Source of the DNA: Oleiagrimonas sp963747595
GTDB taxonomy: Bacteria; Pseudomonadota; Gammaproteobacteria; Xanthomonadales; Rhodanobacteraceae
Assembly (NCBI GenBank): GCA_963747595.1
Contig: CAVVFO010000002.1
Location: forward strand, 1,054,001 to 1,118,000
Length of the DNA: 64,000 nucleotides
Direction: 5' to 3'
Part shown: positions 39,709 to 49,870 of the stretch, piece after piece
How the letters are laid out: each line of letters begins with the position of its first letter
How positions within the stretch are numbered: the stretch's first letter is position 1
Program-made: the position numbers and the translations under genes
Notes under the pieces: generated by a model
What the model was told of the DNA's origin: nothing
What the model saw: only the letters and a program-made list of their open reading frames with translations
The model's database searches: none

Positions 39709-41028
39709 TCAACCCTCCGGTGGTTGCACGGCGTGACCCACCAGCTGATGCATCAGACGCGCCTCGTCACCATGACTTTCGCCGGCCAGGGGCGTCAGCA
39801 GTGCGCGTGGTGCGTCGATCTGCAGATGCCAGCCGCTCTCGTCGACGGATTCGCGCGCGATCGCACCCAATGCAGTCAGCCGTGAATGCAGACGCCCGGC
39901 ATGCAGCGGCAGGTCCAGGTCCGCCTGCACGCGCTCGCCGCCAAGACGCTCGCCCAGTGCCTGGCGCAGCAGATCCAGGCCCTCGCCGGTGGCGGCCGAA
40001 ACCCACACCTCGCGAGGCTCGCCGACGGCATCGCGATCCAGACGCGGCGCCGTGCCGTTCAGGTCGCACTTGTTCATGACACGCAATTGCGGCACCTCGC
40101 CGGCGCCGATCTCATCGAGCACCTGATCCACCACGTCGGCCAGCATGGCGCGTTCTTCGTCCGCGGCATCGCTGACGTGCAGCAACAGGTCAGCATCGCG
40201 CGCTTCCGACAGCGTGGCGCGGAATGCTGCCACCAGATCATGGGGCAGCTCGCGGATGAAACCCACGGTATCGGCCAGCACCGCGGGTCCGCAGCTCAAG
40301 TCTTCGATGCGGCGCACGGTGGGATCGAGCGTCGCGAACAGCTGGTTGGCGGTGTAGACCACGCCGCGCGTGAGCTGGTTGAACAACGTCGACTTGCCGG
40401 CGTTGGTGTAACCGACCAGCGCGACCCGCGGCACGGTATTGCGCAGCCGCGCGCGGCGCTGCTGCTGGCGCTGGGTCTGTACCTTGTCCAGCCGCTGGGT
40501 GAGTGCCTTGACGCGCAGGCCGAGCAGGCGCCGGTCGGTCTCCAGCTGGGTTTCACCCGGCCCGCGCAGACCGATGCTGCCACCGCGCTGACGTTCCAGA
40601 TGGGTCCACCCGCGCACCAGCCGCGTGGCCATGTGCTTGAGCTGGGCCAGTTCCACTTCCAGCTTGCCTTCGTGCGAGCGCGCGCGTTGCGAAAAGATAT
40701 CCAGGATCAGTCCGGCGCGATCGATCACCCGCACACCCAGGTGGCTTTCCAGGTTGCGCTCCTGCACAGGGGTGAGGATATGGTCGACCAGGACCAGATC
40801 CGCCTGCGTGGCGCGGACCCGTTCGGCCACCTCGTCGGCCTTGCCGGTGCCGATGTAGAAGCGCGGGCTGGGAGAGTTCACACGGGCCGGGATGCTTTCC
40901 AGCACCTCGGCGCCCGCCGAGCGCACCAGATCCTCGAATTCCGCGGCACGCTGCTCGGCGCCGCCTTCACCGTAGGTGTGAGGCAGCACCAGCAGGGCAC
41001 GCTCGCCTTTCTTTTCTCGTTCGAACAG
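39709..41028 (-). CDS. hflX: Ribosome-associated GTPase HflX (apparent CTG start)
   Basis: GTPase that binds the 50S subunit and splits stalled ribosomes. It shows the N-terminal nucleotide-binding-like domain (RALLVLPHTYGEGGAE), the GLRGPGETQLETDRR linker signature, G1 GYTNAGKST, G3 DTVGFIRELP and G4 NKCD. There is no ATG or GTG near the conserved start. The frame is open to a TTG at 41049, but the conserved N terminus (FEREKKGERALLV) begins right after a CTG at 41028, with an AAGGTGG ribosome site seven bases upstream. I therefore place the start at that CTG and keep TTG as alternative. Confidence 0.92.
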   Translation of the reverse strand: MFEREKKGERALLVLPHTYGEGGAEQRAAEFEDLVRSAGAEVLESIPARVNSPSPRFYIGTGKADEVAERVRATQADLVLVDHILTPVQERNLESHLGVRVIDRAGLILDIFSQRARSHEGKLEVELAQLKHMATRLVRGWTHLERQRGGSIGLRGPGETQLETDRRLLGLRVKALTQRLDKVQTQRQQQRRARLRNTVPRVALVGYTNAGKSTLFNQLTRGVVYTANQLFATLDPTVRRIEDLSCGPAVLADTVGFIRELPHDLVAAFRATLSEARDADLLLHVSDAADEERAMLADVVDQVLDEIGAGEVPQLRVMNKCDLNGTAPRLDRDAVGEPREVWVSAATGEGLDLLRQALGERLGGERVQADLDLPLHAGRLHSRLTALGAIARESVDESGWHLQIDAPRALLTPLAGESHGDEARLMHQLVGHAVQPPEG

Positions 41029-41189
41029 GGCTTGTCCACCTTGAAGCAAAAGGGCCGTCAGCGGCCATCATGCATATTGTCTCATGCACCACACGCGCAC
41101 CGCAGGCAGCACGTCGATGCTGTTCACGAGCGGTATTGTTCGGGCACGTCGCTCCGGCCTGGAGCGCCGATGGGTCCGCCGCGAAGGCT

Positions 41190-41462
41190 TCAGGCTTCGG
41201 CTGTTTCCGGGGCCGTTGCGTGCTGGCCGTCCGGCACACCCTCGTGACCATTGACGCGCACATTGCGGCTCGGCACCACAGTGGAGATGGCATGCTTGTA
41301 GACCATCTGGCTGACCTGGTTGCGCAACAGCACAACAAACTGGTCGAACGATTCGATGGTGCCCTGCAGCTTGATGCCGTTGACCAGATACACGGCGACC
41401 GGCACACGCTCACGGCGCAGTGCGTTCAGAAATGGATCCTGCAGCGATTGCCCCTTGGACAT
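41190..41462 (-). CDS. hfq: RNA chaperone Hfq
   Basis: Hexameric Sm-like RNA chaperone that pairs small RNAs with mRNAs. MSKGQSLQDPFLNALRRERVPVAVYLVNGIKLQGTIESFDQFVVLL is near-universal, and the Sm2 motif VYKHAISTVVPSR follows. The 90-residue protein has a short, acidic C-terminal tail (GQHATAPETAEA), less extended than in E. coli. It lies between miaA and hflX as usual. Confidence 0.97.
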   Translation of the reverse strand: MSKGQSLQDPFLNALRRERVPVAVYLVNGIKLQGTIESFDQFVVLLRNQVSQMVYKHAISTVVPSRNVRVNGHEGVPDGQHATAPETAEA

Positions 41463-41651
41463 GATGATTCTCTACTCCCCTCGCAGCCGAAAACCGGCTA
41501 GATGACGCGCTGACAATGGTCCATGCACACGCCCCGGTTCCAAAATCCCGGCGACCGGCGCTTCGATGGCCGGATCGCGCGGGCGCCTCTCTTTATCTTA
41601 ACTATCTATAAATGCCATCTTCCATGACTTGTCAAGGCCGGACCCTCATGT

Positions 41652-42635
41652 TTACGAATTGCGGCACCGCGCGACATCGTCAACACCGGCCCCGCGCAGA
41701 CGCAGCTCGAGCGCAGCACACGCCTGCCCGGCTAACTGGTCGCCACCAGCCCGCAACGTCCGTGCATCGTGCTCGCGGCGCAGCCAGGTGAGCTGACGCT
41801 TGGCCAGTTGCCGGGTGGCGAAAATGCCGCGATCGCGAAACGCGGCGGCGTCGCCCTCGCCCCCCAGAAACGCCAGCGCCTGACGATAACCCACGGCACG
41901 CATGGACGGCAGCTGCGGCGAGAGGTCGCCGCGTTGCGCGAGCGCCCGTACCTCATCCAGAAATCCATTCTGCAGCATGGCATCGAAGCGGCGCGCGATG
42001 CGCGCGTGCAACCGTGCGCGATCCGGCGGAATCAACGCCAGTTTCAGCACGCGAAACGGCAGGGGGTGCGTGCGTGCGCGCGCGATCAACGCACTCAGGG
42101 GCTGGCCGGTGATCTCGATCACCTCCAGGGCGCGTTGCAAACGCTGGGTATCGTGCGCGGAGATACGCTCCGCCGACGCTGGATCGAGCCGCGCCAGGCG
42201 CACATGCAATGCAGGCCATCCCGATGCCGCGGCCTCCTGGCCGAGGCGCTCGCGAATCGCCGGATCGGCTTCGGGCAGCACAGACAAGCCATGCTGCAGG
42301 GCACGGAAATACAGGCCGGTGCCACCCACGAGAAGCGGGACACGGCCACGGTGGATCGTCCTCTGCATGGCCTCGAACGCATCGGCGCGAAAATCGGCGG
42401 CCGAATACGGTTCGGCCGGGTCGCGGATATCCACCAGGGCGTGCGGATACCGTTGCAACGTGACCGCATCCGGTTTGGCGGTGCCGATGTCCATGCCGCG
42501 GTACACCAGCGCCGAGTCCACGCTGATCAGGTCCAGCGGGAATCGGTCGGCCAACGCGCACGCCAGGTCGGTCTTGCCCGAGGCGGTGGGGCCCATCAGG
42601 AAGATGGCGGGGGGACGGCGGTCGATATCCGGCAT
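41652..42635 (-). CDS. miaA: tRNA dimethylallyltransferase
   Basis: Adds a dimethylallyl group to A37 of tRNAs that read UNN codons. P-loop GPTASGKTDLA near the start, DSALVYRGMDIGTAKP, VGGTGLYFRAL and MRAVGYRQALAFL are family signatures. It is 327 residues from the ATG at 42635, in line with the family. A longer open frame upstream is not conserved. It is divergent from tdh and heads the hfq-hfl gene group. Confidence 0.95.
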   Translation of the reverse strand: MPDIDRRPPAIFLMGPTASGKTDLACALADRFPLDLISVDSALVYRGMDIGTAKPDAVTLQRYPHALVDIRDPAEPYSAADFRADAFEAMQRTIHRGRVPLLVGGTGLYFRALQHGLSVLPEADPAIRERLGQEAAASGWPALHVRLARLDPASAERISAHDTQRLQRALEVIEITGQPLSALIARARTHPLPFRVLKLALIPPDRARLHARIARRFDAMLQNGFLDEVRALAQRGDLSPQLPSMRAVGYRQALAFLGGEGDAAAFRDRGIFATRQLAKRQLTWLRREHDARTLRAGGDQLAGQACAALELRLRGAGVDDVARCRNS

Positions 42636-42816
42636 GCTGGGCAGTGTAGTGCCTCGGCAATCCGTGTCCCGCGCGGCCGTGCAAGACGCGGACGGGTCGG
42701 GCACCGGCGCTTTACACCAGTGCGACACATGCCTGCCCTATAATGATGCAATCCCCACGATGGCTTGGTCCCCCGGGGGCCGACCCTCCGCCATCCGCAT
42801 CACTCAAGGACAACGC

Positions 42817-43851
42817 ATGTCGAAGATGATGAACGCGCTGGTCAAGCGCGACGCCGCCAAGGGTATCTGGATGGAGCAGGTTCCCGTGCCCGACATCGGC
42901 CCCAACGAGGTGCTGGTGAAGGTGGAAAAGACCGCCATCTGCGGCACCGACCTGCACATCTACAACTGGGACGAATGGGCGCAGCGCACCATCCAGCCGG
43001 GGCTGGTGATCGGCCACGAGTTCGTCGGCCGCATTGTCGAGATGGGGCCGGGCGTGAGTGGTTACGAGACCGGCCAGCGCGTCTCCGCCGAAGGGCACAT
43101 CGTCTGCGGCCACTGCCGCAACTGTCGTGCCGGACGCCAGCACCTGTGCCCGAACACCGTCGGCATCGGCGTCAACCGCAATGGCGCGTTCGCCGAGTAT
43201 GTGGCCGTGCCGGCCTCCAACCTGTGGCCGATTCCCGATCCGATTCCCTCCGAGCTGGCGGCGTTCTTCGACCCCTACGGCAACGCCGCACACTGCGCGC
43301 TGGAGTTCGACCTGATCGGCGAGGACGTGCTGATCACCGGCGCCGGCCCCATCGGCATCATCGCCGCCGGCATCGCCAAGCACGTGGGCGCGCGCAACGT
43401 GGTGGTCACCGACATCAACGACTACCGCCTGAAGCTGGCCGCGGAAATGGGTGCCACGCGCGTGGTCAACGTGTCGCAGACGCGACTCAAGGACGTGGTG
43501 GCCGACCTGCACATGGAAGGCTTCGACGTGGGCCTGGAGATGAGCGGCAACGTGCACGCCTTCAACGACATGCTGGGCTGCATGTACCACGGCGGCAAGG
43601 TCGCCCTGCTCGGCCTGCTGCCGCAGGGCGCCGGCATCGACTGGGACAAGGTGATCTTCAAGGGCCTGACCCTGCAGGGCATCTACGGCCGGCGCATGTA
43701 CGAGACCTGGTACAAGATGACGCAGATGGTGCTCACCGGCTTTCCGCTGGGCAAGGCGCTGACCCATCAGATCGCCGTGGAGGATTTCCAGAAGGGCTTC
43801 GACCTGATGGAATCCGGCCACTGCGGCAAGGTGGTGTGCTCCTGGACGTGA
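42817..43851 (+). CDS. tdh: L-threonine 3-dehydrogenase
   Basis: Zinc- and NAD-dependent medium-chain dehydrogenase that oxidises threonine to 2-amino-3-ketobutyrate. Catalytic zinc ligands are C42 (ICGTDLH) and H67-E68 (IGHEF). A structural zinc site follows (VCGHCRNCRAGRQHLC), then the Rossmann loop ITGAGPIGIIAAGIAKH. Length 344 is normal. AAGGA precedes the ATG at 42817. It lies 105 bases before kbl, which uses its product, with a palindromic repeat in between. Confidence 0.96.
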   Translation: MSKMMNALVKRDAAKGIWMEQVPVPDIGPNEVLVKVEKTAICGTDLHIYNWDEWAQRTIQPGLVIGHEFVGRIVEMGPGVSGYETGQRVSAEGHIVCGHCRNCRAGRQHLCPNTVGIGVNRNGAFAEYVAVPASNLWPIPDPIPSELAAFFDPYGNAAHCALEFDLIGEDVLITGAGPIGIIAAGIAKHVGARNVVVTDINDYRLKLAAEMGATRVVNVSQTRLKDVVADLHMEGFDVGLEMSGNVHAFNDMLGCMYHGGKVALLGLLPQGAGIDWDKVIFKGLTLQGIYGRRMYETWYKMTQMVLTGFPLGKALTHQIAVEDFQKGFDLMESGHCGKVVCSWT

Positions 43852-43884
43852 GTTCGGGCCCGGGGCCCGGAAAGCACAACCATG

Positions 43885-43912
43885 CGTCATCCCGGCTTTC
43901 GCCGGGGTGACG
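43885..43912. repeat. Dispersed palindromic repeat between tdh and kbl
   Basis: CGTCATCCCGGC, a TTTC loop and GCCGGGGTGACG form a near-perfect stem. It is the inverse-orientation relative of the element at 12177-12206. Located between two genes of one pathway, it may lower or stabilise the downstream transcript. Confidence 0.65.
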
Positions 43913-43956
43913 CGCGCCGACCTACGGATCCATTCAACGCAACCGAGGAACTCCCC

Positions 43957-45159
<1,203 letters not shown>

Positions 45160-45277
45160 TCGATGTAGGGCGGATCAAGGAGCGTCAGTGACGGATCCGC
45201 CTGCTCGCCGGAAGCCCGGCTGATTGCTCGCAAGCGGGCGGCTCAAGCCCGGGGGCCTTGAGCCGTCCTGCTCCTCA

Positions 45278-46624
45278 TTATTTTTCGCCATCGGATTCCG
45301 GCTTGATGCCCAGCGTCTTGCGTATGGTCGCAAGAAGCGCGTACAGCGGTTCGCGGTCGGGAGACCAGGCAATGCTGTTCCCGGCCAGCGCCTCGATTGC
45401 ATCGGCCTGGCGCAGGATCGGCTGGGTGGCGACGCGCCCGCCGGGGCTGTTGGCCAGGGACAACAACACTTCGAGCTGACGTTGCATGATCGCCGTATTG
45501 CCGGATGCGTTTTGCCGGATCTGGTCAAAACCCAACGCGATCATGTCGCCGAACCGCGGCTCGTTGGTGATCACGCGGATGTGCTGATCGCTGATGCGCA
45601 GCTGCGGCGGAAAGCGGCGCTCGGCCATGCGCAACAGCATCACGCCCAGCCAGTTCACGCACATCACTCCGGTGGTAGTCTCGTTCACCCCCGGTGACAG
45701 TGCCTTGAGCGCAACGTCGACCAGCTGACGCACCCCGTATCCCGGATCGTTTGCCAGAGTCCGCTGCGTGCTGAACGACCACACATCACGCACGCGTTCG
45801 ATCATGTCGTCCTTGATCTCATCCGCGCTTTGCAGCTCGGCAATGGCTTCACCCGCGGCGACGAAGCATCCAACGCTGCGCCGCACCCGGATCAGCCCGT
45901 CGCATGCCTTGCCCACATCGACCAGCGAGTCGAAGTCGATACCGGTGACGTATCCGCTGGCCCTGGCACGAACCAGTGCCTGGTGACTGGTGTCGGGGCG
46001 TTTCAGGTCCACACTGTCCTCTGGTCGCGGCGCGGTGCGCTCGGGATAGTGCGCGTCGATGGAGGACAGGGCACCGGTGGCGATAGCCGCCACCACATTG
46101 GTCGCCTGCAGCCCGCGCACGATGTGGTGGATGAAGAAGATCAGCGCGGCGATTCCGGCAAACGCCAGCGCCAGCGCCACCAGCAGGGCGATGGGCGGGG
46201 CGTAGTCGGCCGCGCTGGCGCCGGACAGTGAGCGCAGGATCAGCATGCAATAGACGAAGATGCCCAGAAAGCTGCCCAGTACCACCTGGTTCGCGCGATC
46301 GCGGACGAATTCGCGCAACACGCGTGAGGTGTACTGGCCGGCTGCCAGGGTGATCGCCGCGATGGTGATGGAAAACACCACGCCGGCAATGGTGATAATG
46401 GAACTGCCGATCGTCTGCAGCATGGCCGTGGCGCCACGGATGCGCACATCCATCAAGCGGTTGACCCAGCCCAGTTCGGAGTGAGTCCACCATTGCTGCG
46501 GCATGCTTGCGTCGATCCCCAGCAGGGCGTACGCCAGAATCACGGCGCCCAGAACCATCAGAGCGGGCACGAACCACAGGCTGGTGCGCAAGGAATCCAG
46601 CCACAGGCGCAATCGCGTCATCAT
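45278..46624 (-). CDS. DUF2254 inner-membrane protein
   Basis: Membrane protein of 448 residues of the DUF2254 family. Hydrophobic segments: about 17-37 (WFVPALMVLGAVILAYALL), 65-90 (MLQTIGSSIITIAGVVFSITIAAITLA), 108-125 and 140-165. The C-terminal 270 residues are soluble and start near HQALVRARASGYVTGID, which resembles a small beta-rich sensor-like unit. The family's role is unknown; channel-like or mechanosensing functions have been guessed. It is divergent from the lipid operon and transcribed alone. Confidence 0.8.
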   Translation of the reverse strand: MMTRLRLWLDSLRTSLWFVPALMVLGAVILAYALLGIDASMPQQWWTHSELGWVNRLMDVRIRGATAMLQTIGSSIITIAGVVFSITIAAITLAAGQYTSRVLREFVRDRANQVVLGSFLGIFVYCMLILRSLSGASAADYAPPIALLVALALAFAGIAALIFFIHHIVRGLQATNVVAAIATGALSSIDAHYPERTAPRPEDSVDLKRPDTSHQALVRARASGYVTGIDFDSLVDVGKACDGLIRVRRSVGCFVAAGEAIAELQSADEIKDDMIERVRDVWSFSTQRTLANDPGYGVRQLVDVALKALSPGVNETTTGVMCVNWLGVMLLRMAERRFPPQLRISDQHIRVITNEPRFGDMIALGFDQIRQNASGNTAIMQRQLEVLLSLANSPGGRVATQPILRQADAIEALAGNSIAWSPDREPLYALLATIRKTLGIKPESDGEK

Positions 46625-46838
46625 GGCATCAGGGAACCTCTGAATCGGGGTAGGTCAACGCAGCGTATAGAACCACGCCACACGGCGGCAAGTGTCGTCC
46701 CGTGCGGCAGGTGCGCCTTTTTGGCATCTCTGGTGAAAACATCTGCCCCGCCTGCATCCAGACCATCGTGGATTGCGTATCTCTCCATGAGCTGCCAGCA
46801 AAGGGCGGCCGACTTCAGATCCGAAAGAGGCGCGCTCC

Positions 46839-47786
46839 ATGGACAATGCTACTGCCAATCCGCGATTACTCAGGCGCTGGGCCGGAACTGTCTGGCAATG
46901 GTTCGACAACGCTGGCGTACCGGATGACAGCGATGAGGAGGACAACCGCATCGACTGGGTGCGTGTGGTGCCCTTCATGGGCTTGCACGTGATGTGCCTG
47001 GGCGTGATCTGGGTGGGATTCTCATGGACCGCGCTATGGGTTGCGCTGGGTTTCTATCTGCTGCGCATGTTTGCCATCACCGCGTTCTACCACCGCTATT
47101 TCGCGCATCGCGCTTTCACGGCGCCGCGCGCGCTGCAATTCGTGTTTGCCGTGCTGGGGGCGGCCGGTGTGCAGCGCGGGCCGTTGTGGTGGGCAGCCCA
47201 GCACCGCAACCATCATCGCCACGCCGATACCGAGGCCGACGTGCATTCGCCGGTGCATCACGGTTTCTTGCAGAGTCACATGGGCTGGTTTCTGACCCGC
47301 GGCGGCTTCCGTACCGACTGGGCGGTGATTCGCGATCTGTCGAAATTCCCGGAACTGCGCGTCCTGGACCGCTTCGACATCCTGGTGCCCCTCGCCGCCG
47401 CCATTGGCCTGTATTTCCTGGGTGAGTGGCTGCATGACGCCCATCCAGCACTTCATGCCAGCGGCATGCAGATGTTGATCTGGGGTTTCTTCGTCTCCAC
47501 CGTTGCGCTGTTCCATGCCACCGTGACCATCAACTCGCTGGCCCACCGCTTCGGCCGCCGCCGCTTCGAGACACGCGACAACAGCCGCAACAATGTGTGG
47601 CTGGCGCTGCTTACCCTCGGCGAAGGCTGGCACAACAATCACCATCACTTTCCGGGCTCGGCACGCCAGGGCTTCCGCTGGTGGGAGATCGACCTCACCT
47701 ACTACGGCCTGCGCCTGATGGCCACCATGGGCCTGATACGTCATCTGCGTCCGGTGCCAGCCGGCCTGCGACGGATTTCACGCTGA
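46839..47786 (+). CDS. Acyl-CoA/acyl-lipid desaturase
   Basis: Membrane di-iron fatty acid desaturase of the delta-9 type. The three histidine boxes are HRYFAHR, QHRNHHRH and GWHNNHHH, with four hydrophobic segments around them (FMGLHVMCLGVIWVGFSW and others). Length 315 fits bacterial acyl-CoA desaturases. First gene of a seven-gene rightward operon devoted to membrane lipids. It could supply the double bond that the two downstream CFA-type methyltransferases need. Regiospecificity cannot be read. Confidence 0.87.
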   Translation: MDNATANPRLLRRWAGTVWQWFDNAGVPDDSDEEDNRIDWVRVVPFMGLHVMCLGVIWVGFSWTALWVALGFYLLRMFAITAFYHRYFAHRAFTAPRALQFVFAVLGAAGVQRGPLWWAAQHRNHHRHADTEADVHSPVHHGFLQSHMGWFLTRGGFRTDWAVIRDLSKFPELRVLDRFDILVPLAAAIGLYFLGEWLHDAHPALHASGMQMLIWGFFVSTVALFHATVTINSLAHRFGRRRFETRDNSRNNVWLALLTLGEGWHNNHHHFPGSARQGFRWWEIDLTYYGLRLMATMGLIRHLRPVPAGLRRISR

Positions 47787-47795
47787 GGGCCCGTC

Positions 47796-49040
47796 ATGCG
47801 CATCGCAGTCATCGGCGCGGGAATTTCCGGCCTGGCATCGGCCTGGTTGCTGGCGCGCAAGCACGACGTCGTGCTGTACGAGGCCAACGACTACCTGGGC
47901 GGTCACACCCATACGCACGACATCGAGCTGCACGACGGGCATTACGCGATCGACAGCGGCTTCATCGTCTTCAATCCGGGCAACTATCCGTTGCTCACGC
48001 GCATGTTCCGGGAACTGGATGTGCGCGATCAGCCCACCACCATGAGTTTTGCCCTGCGCCACGAACGCTCCGGGCTGGAGTACAACGCCACCTCGCTGAA
48101 CCGCCTGTTCTGCCAGCGTCGCAACCTGCTGTCGCCGCGATTCCACGGCATGATCCGCGACATCATGCGTTTCTACCGCGAAGCACCGGCGTTGCTGGAG
48201 ATCGCCCACGGCGGCCCCACCCTGGGCGAATATCTCCGGCAGGAGGAATTCGGCGAGGCATTCCGTGACGAGCATATCGTGCCCATGGCCAGCGCACTGT
48301 GGTCCTCGCCCAGTGCCCAGGTCCTGGACTTCCCCGCCGCGTATCTGGCGCGATTCATGCACAATCACCACATGCTTCAGGTCGAGGACAGACCCGGGTG
48401 GCGGGTGGTTCATGGCGGTTCCAATCAGTACGTGAAAGCACTGCAGAACCGGTGGCCGGTGAAGGTGCGCCTGCAATGCCCGGTGACCGCGGTACGCCGC
48501 GACTACACGGGCGTGACACTGATGTCCCGCCAGGGGGCCGACCGCTTCGATCAGGTGGTGATGGCCTGTCACAGTGACCAGGCCCTGCGTCTGCTCGGCG
48601 ACCACAGCGCGCAGGAACACGACATCCTGAGTGCCATGCGCTACCAGCCCAACGAGGCCATCCTGCATACCGATACCCGCGTGCTGCCACGGCGTCGCAA
48701 GGCCTGGGCGGCATGGAATGCGCTGATACCGCGCGCACCCGGCGATGCGTGCACTGTCACCTACTGCATGAATCATCTGCAGTCGATCCGCGCCCCGGAA
48801 ACCTTCTGCGTCTCGCTCAATTGCGGCGACCGCATCGATCCCGCACGGATCCTGCGACGCATGCAGTATGCCCATCCACAATACACGCACGCATCGGTCG
48901 CCGCACAACAGCGCAAAGCGGAAATCCAGGGCGTGAACCGCACGTGGTTCGCCGGTGCCTATTGGGGCTGGGGGTTTCACGAAGACGGCATGCGCAGCGC
49001 GGTGGACGTGGCCGATGCGCTGGGAGCGTCATGGGCATGA
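47796..49040 (+). CDS. FAD-dependent amine-oxidase-like oxidoreductase
   Basis: Flavoprotein of 414 residues with the N-terminal dinucleotide loop IAVIGAGISGLASAWLLARKHDVVLYEANDYLGGHTHT and the family's IDSGFIVFNPGNYPLL. The C-terminal FAGAYWGWGFHEDGMRSAVDVADAL closes the FAD site. This family of NAD/FAD-binding proteins is habitually next to DUF1365 and cfa genes, as here. It starts nine bases after the desaturase and ends overlapping the DUF1365 gene. The chemical step is not established; oxidation of a methylated or unsaturated acyl chain is a fair guess. Confidence 0.85.
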   Translation: MRIAVIGAGISGLASAWLLARKHDVVLYEANDYLGGHTHTHDIELHDGHYAIDSGFIVFNPGNYPLLTRMFRELDVRDQPTTMSFALRHERSGLEYNATSLNRLFCQRRNLLSPRFHGMIRDIMRFYREAPALLEIAHGGPTLGEYLRQEEFGEAFRDEHIVPMASALWSSPSAQVLDFPAAYLARFMHNHHMLQVEDRPGWRVVHGGSNQYVKALQNRWPVKVRLQCPVTAVRRDYTGVTLMSRQGADRFDQVVMACHSDQALRLLGDHSAQEHDILSAMRYQPNEAILHTDTRVLPRRRKAWAAWNALIPRAPGDACTVTYCMNHLQSIRAPETFCVSLNCGDRIDPARILRRMQYAHPQYTHASVAAQQRKAEIQGVNRTWFAGAYWGWGFHEDGMRSAVDVADALGASWA

Positions 49041-49867
49041 CGCGCCCCCATGTCGCTGCAGAGCACCTGGCTCGCGGCACGGAAGCCCCCAGCGCCAGCG
49101 CCGTCTACGCAGGCTGGGTGCGGCATCGCCGCTTTGCGCCGCGTGAACATGCCTTCGACTACCAGATCGCCATGCTGTACATCGATCTGGCCGAGCTGGA
49201 CTCGCTGTTCGACAAGCGCTGGTTGTGGTCGCTGGAGCGCGGCAATGTCGCCACGTTCCGACGCAGTGACTACATGGCACCGCACGACGTGCCGCTGGAC
49301 GAAGCCGTACGCCGGCGGGTGGAGCAACAGATCGGCCGCCGCCCCGAAGGCCCCATCCGCCTGCTGACCCACCTGCGCTATTTCGGCCACGTCTTCAATC
49401 CGGTCACCTTCTACTACTGTTTCGCCGCGGATGGACACACGCTGGACGTGATCGCGGCGGAAATCACCAACACCCCGTGGAAGGAGCGCCATGTCTATGC
49501 GCTGCCGGTGGAAAGTGCGGAACGCCACGGGCACGCCATGAGCTGGGCGTTCCGCAAGGGTTTTCACGTCTCGCCATTCATGCCCATGGATCGCGATTAC
49601 GACTGGCGCTTCACGGTGCCCGAAAAGGATTTGCGGGTGCACATGAACGTGCTGACGCACGGCGAACGCGATTTCGACGCCACCCTGGTGCTGGAACGCC
49701 AGCCACTTGATGCCGAGTCGTTGCGGCGCGTGCTGTGGCGCTATCCGGCCATGACGCTGAAAGTCGTTGCGGCCATCCACTGGGAAGCGCTGAAGCTGTG
49801 GCTGAAACGCACCCCCGTGCACGATCACCCGAGCCGCAAACCGCCGCCAGACACGCGAGGCCACTAA
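49031..49867 (+). CDS. DUF1365 protein of CFA operons
   Basis: DUF1365-family protein, 278 residues from the ATG at 49031, four bases after a GGGAG site; another ATG at 49037 is possible. SAVYAGWVRHRRFAPREHAFDYQIAMLYIDL, LLTHLRYFGHVFNPVTFYYCF and KGFHVSPFMPMDRDYDWRF are the conserved blocks, all in or near a putative beta-rich core. Always found beside the FAD oxidoreductase and cfa. No membrane segment is obvious. Function unknown; probably part of a shared fatty-acid modification pathway. Confidence 0.85.
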   Translation: MGMTRPHVAAEHLARGTEAPSASAVYAGWVRHRRFAPREHAFDYQIAMLYIDLAELDSLFDKRWLWSLERGNVATFRRSDYMAPHDVPLDEAVRRRVEQQIGRRPEGPIRLLTHLRYFGHVFNPVTFYYCFAADGHTLDVIAAEITNTPWKERHVYALPVESAERHGHAMSWAFRKGFHVSPFMPMDRDYDWRFTVPEKDLRVHMNVLTHGERDFDATLVLERQPLDAESLRRVLWRYPAMTLKVVAAIHWEALKLWLKRTPVHDHPSRKPPPDTRGH

Positions 49868-49870
49868 GCC

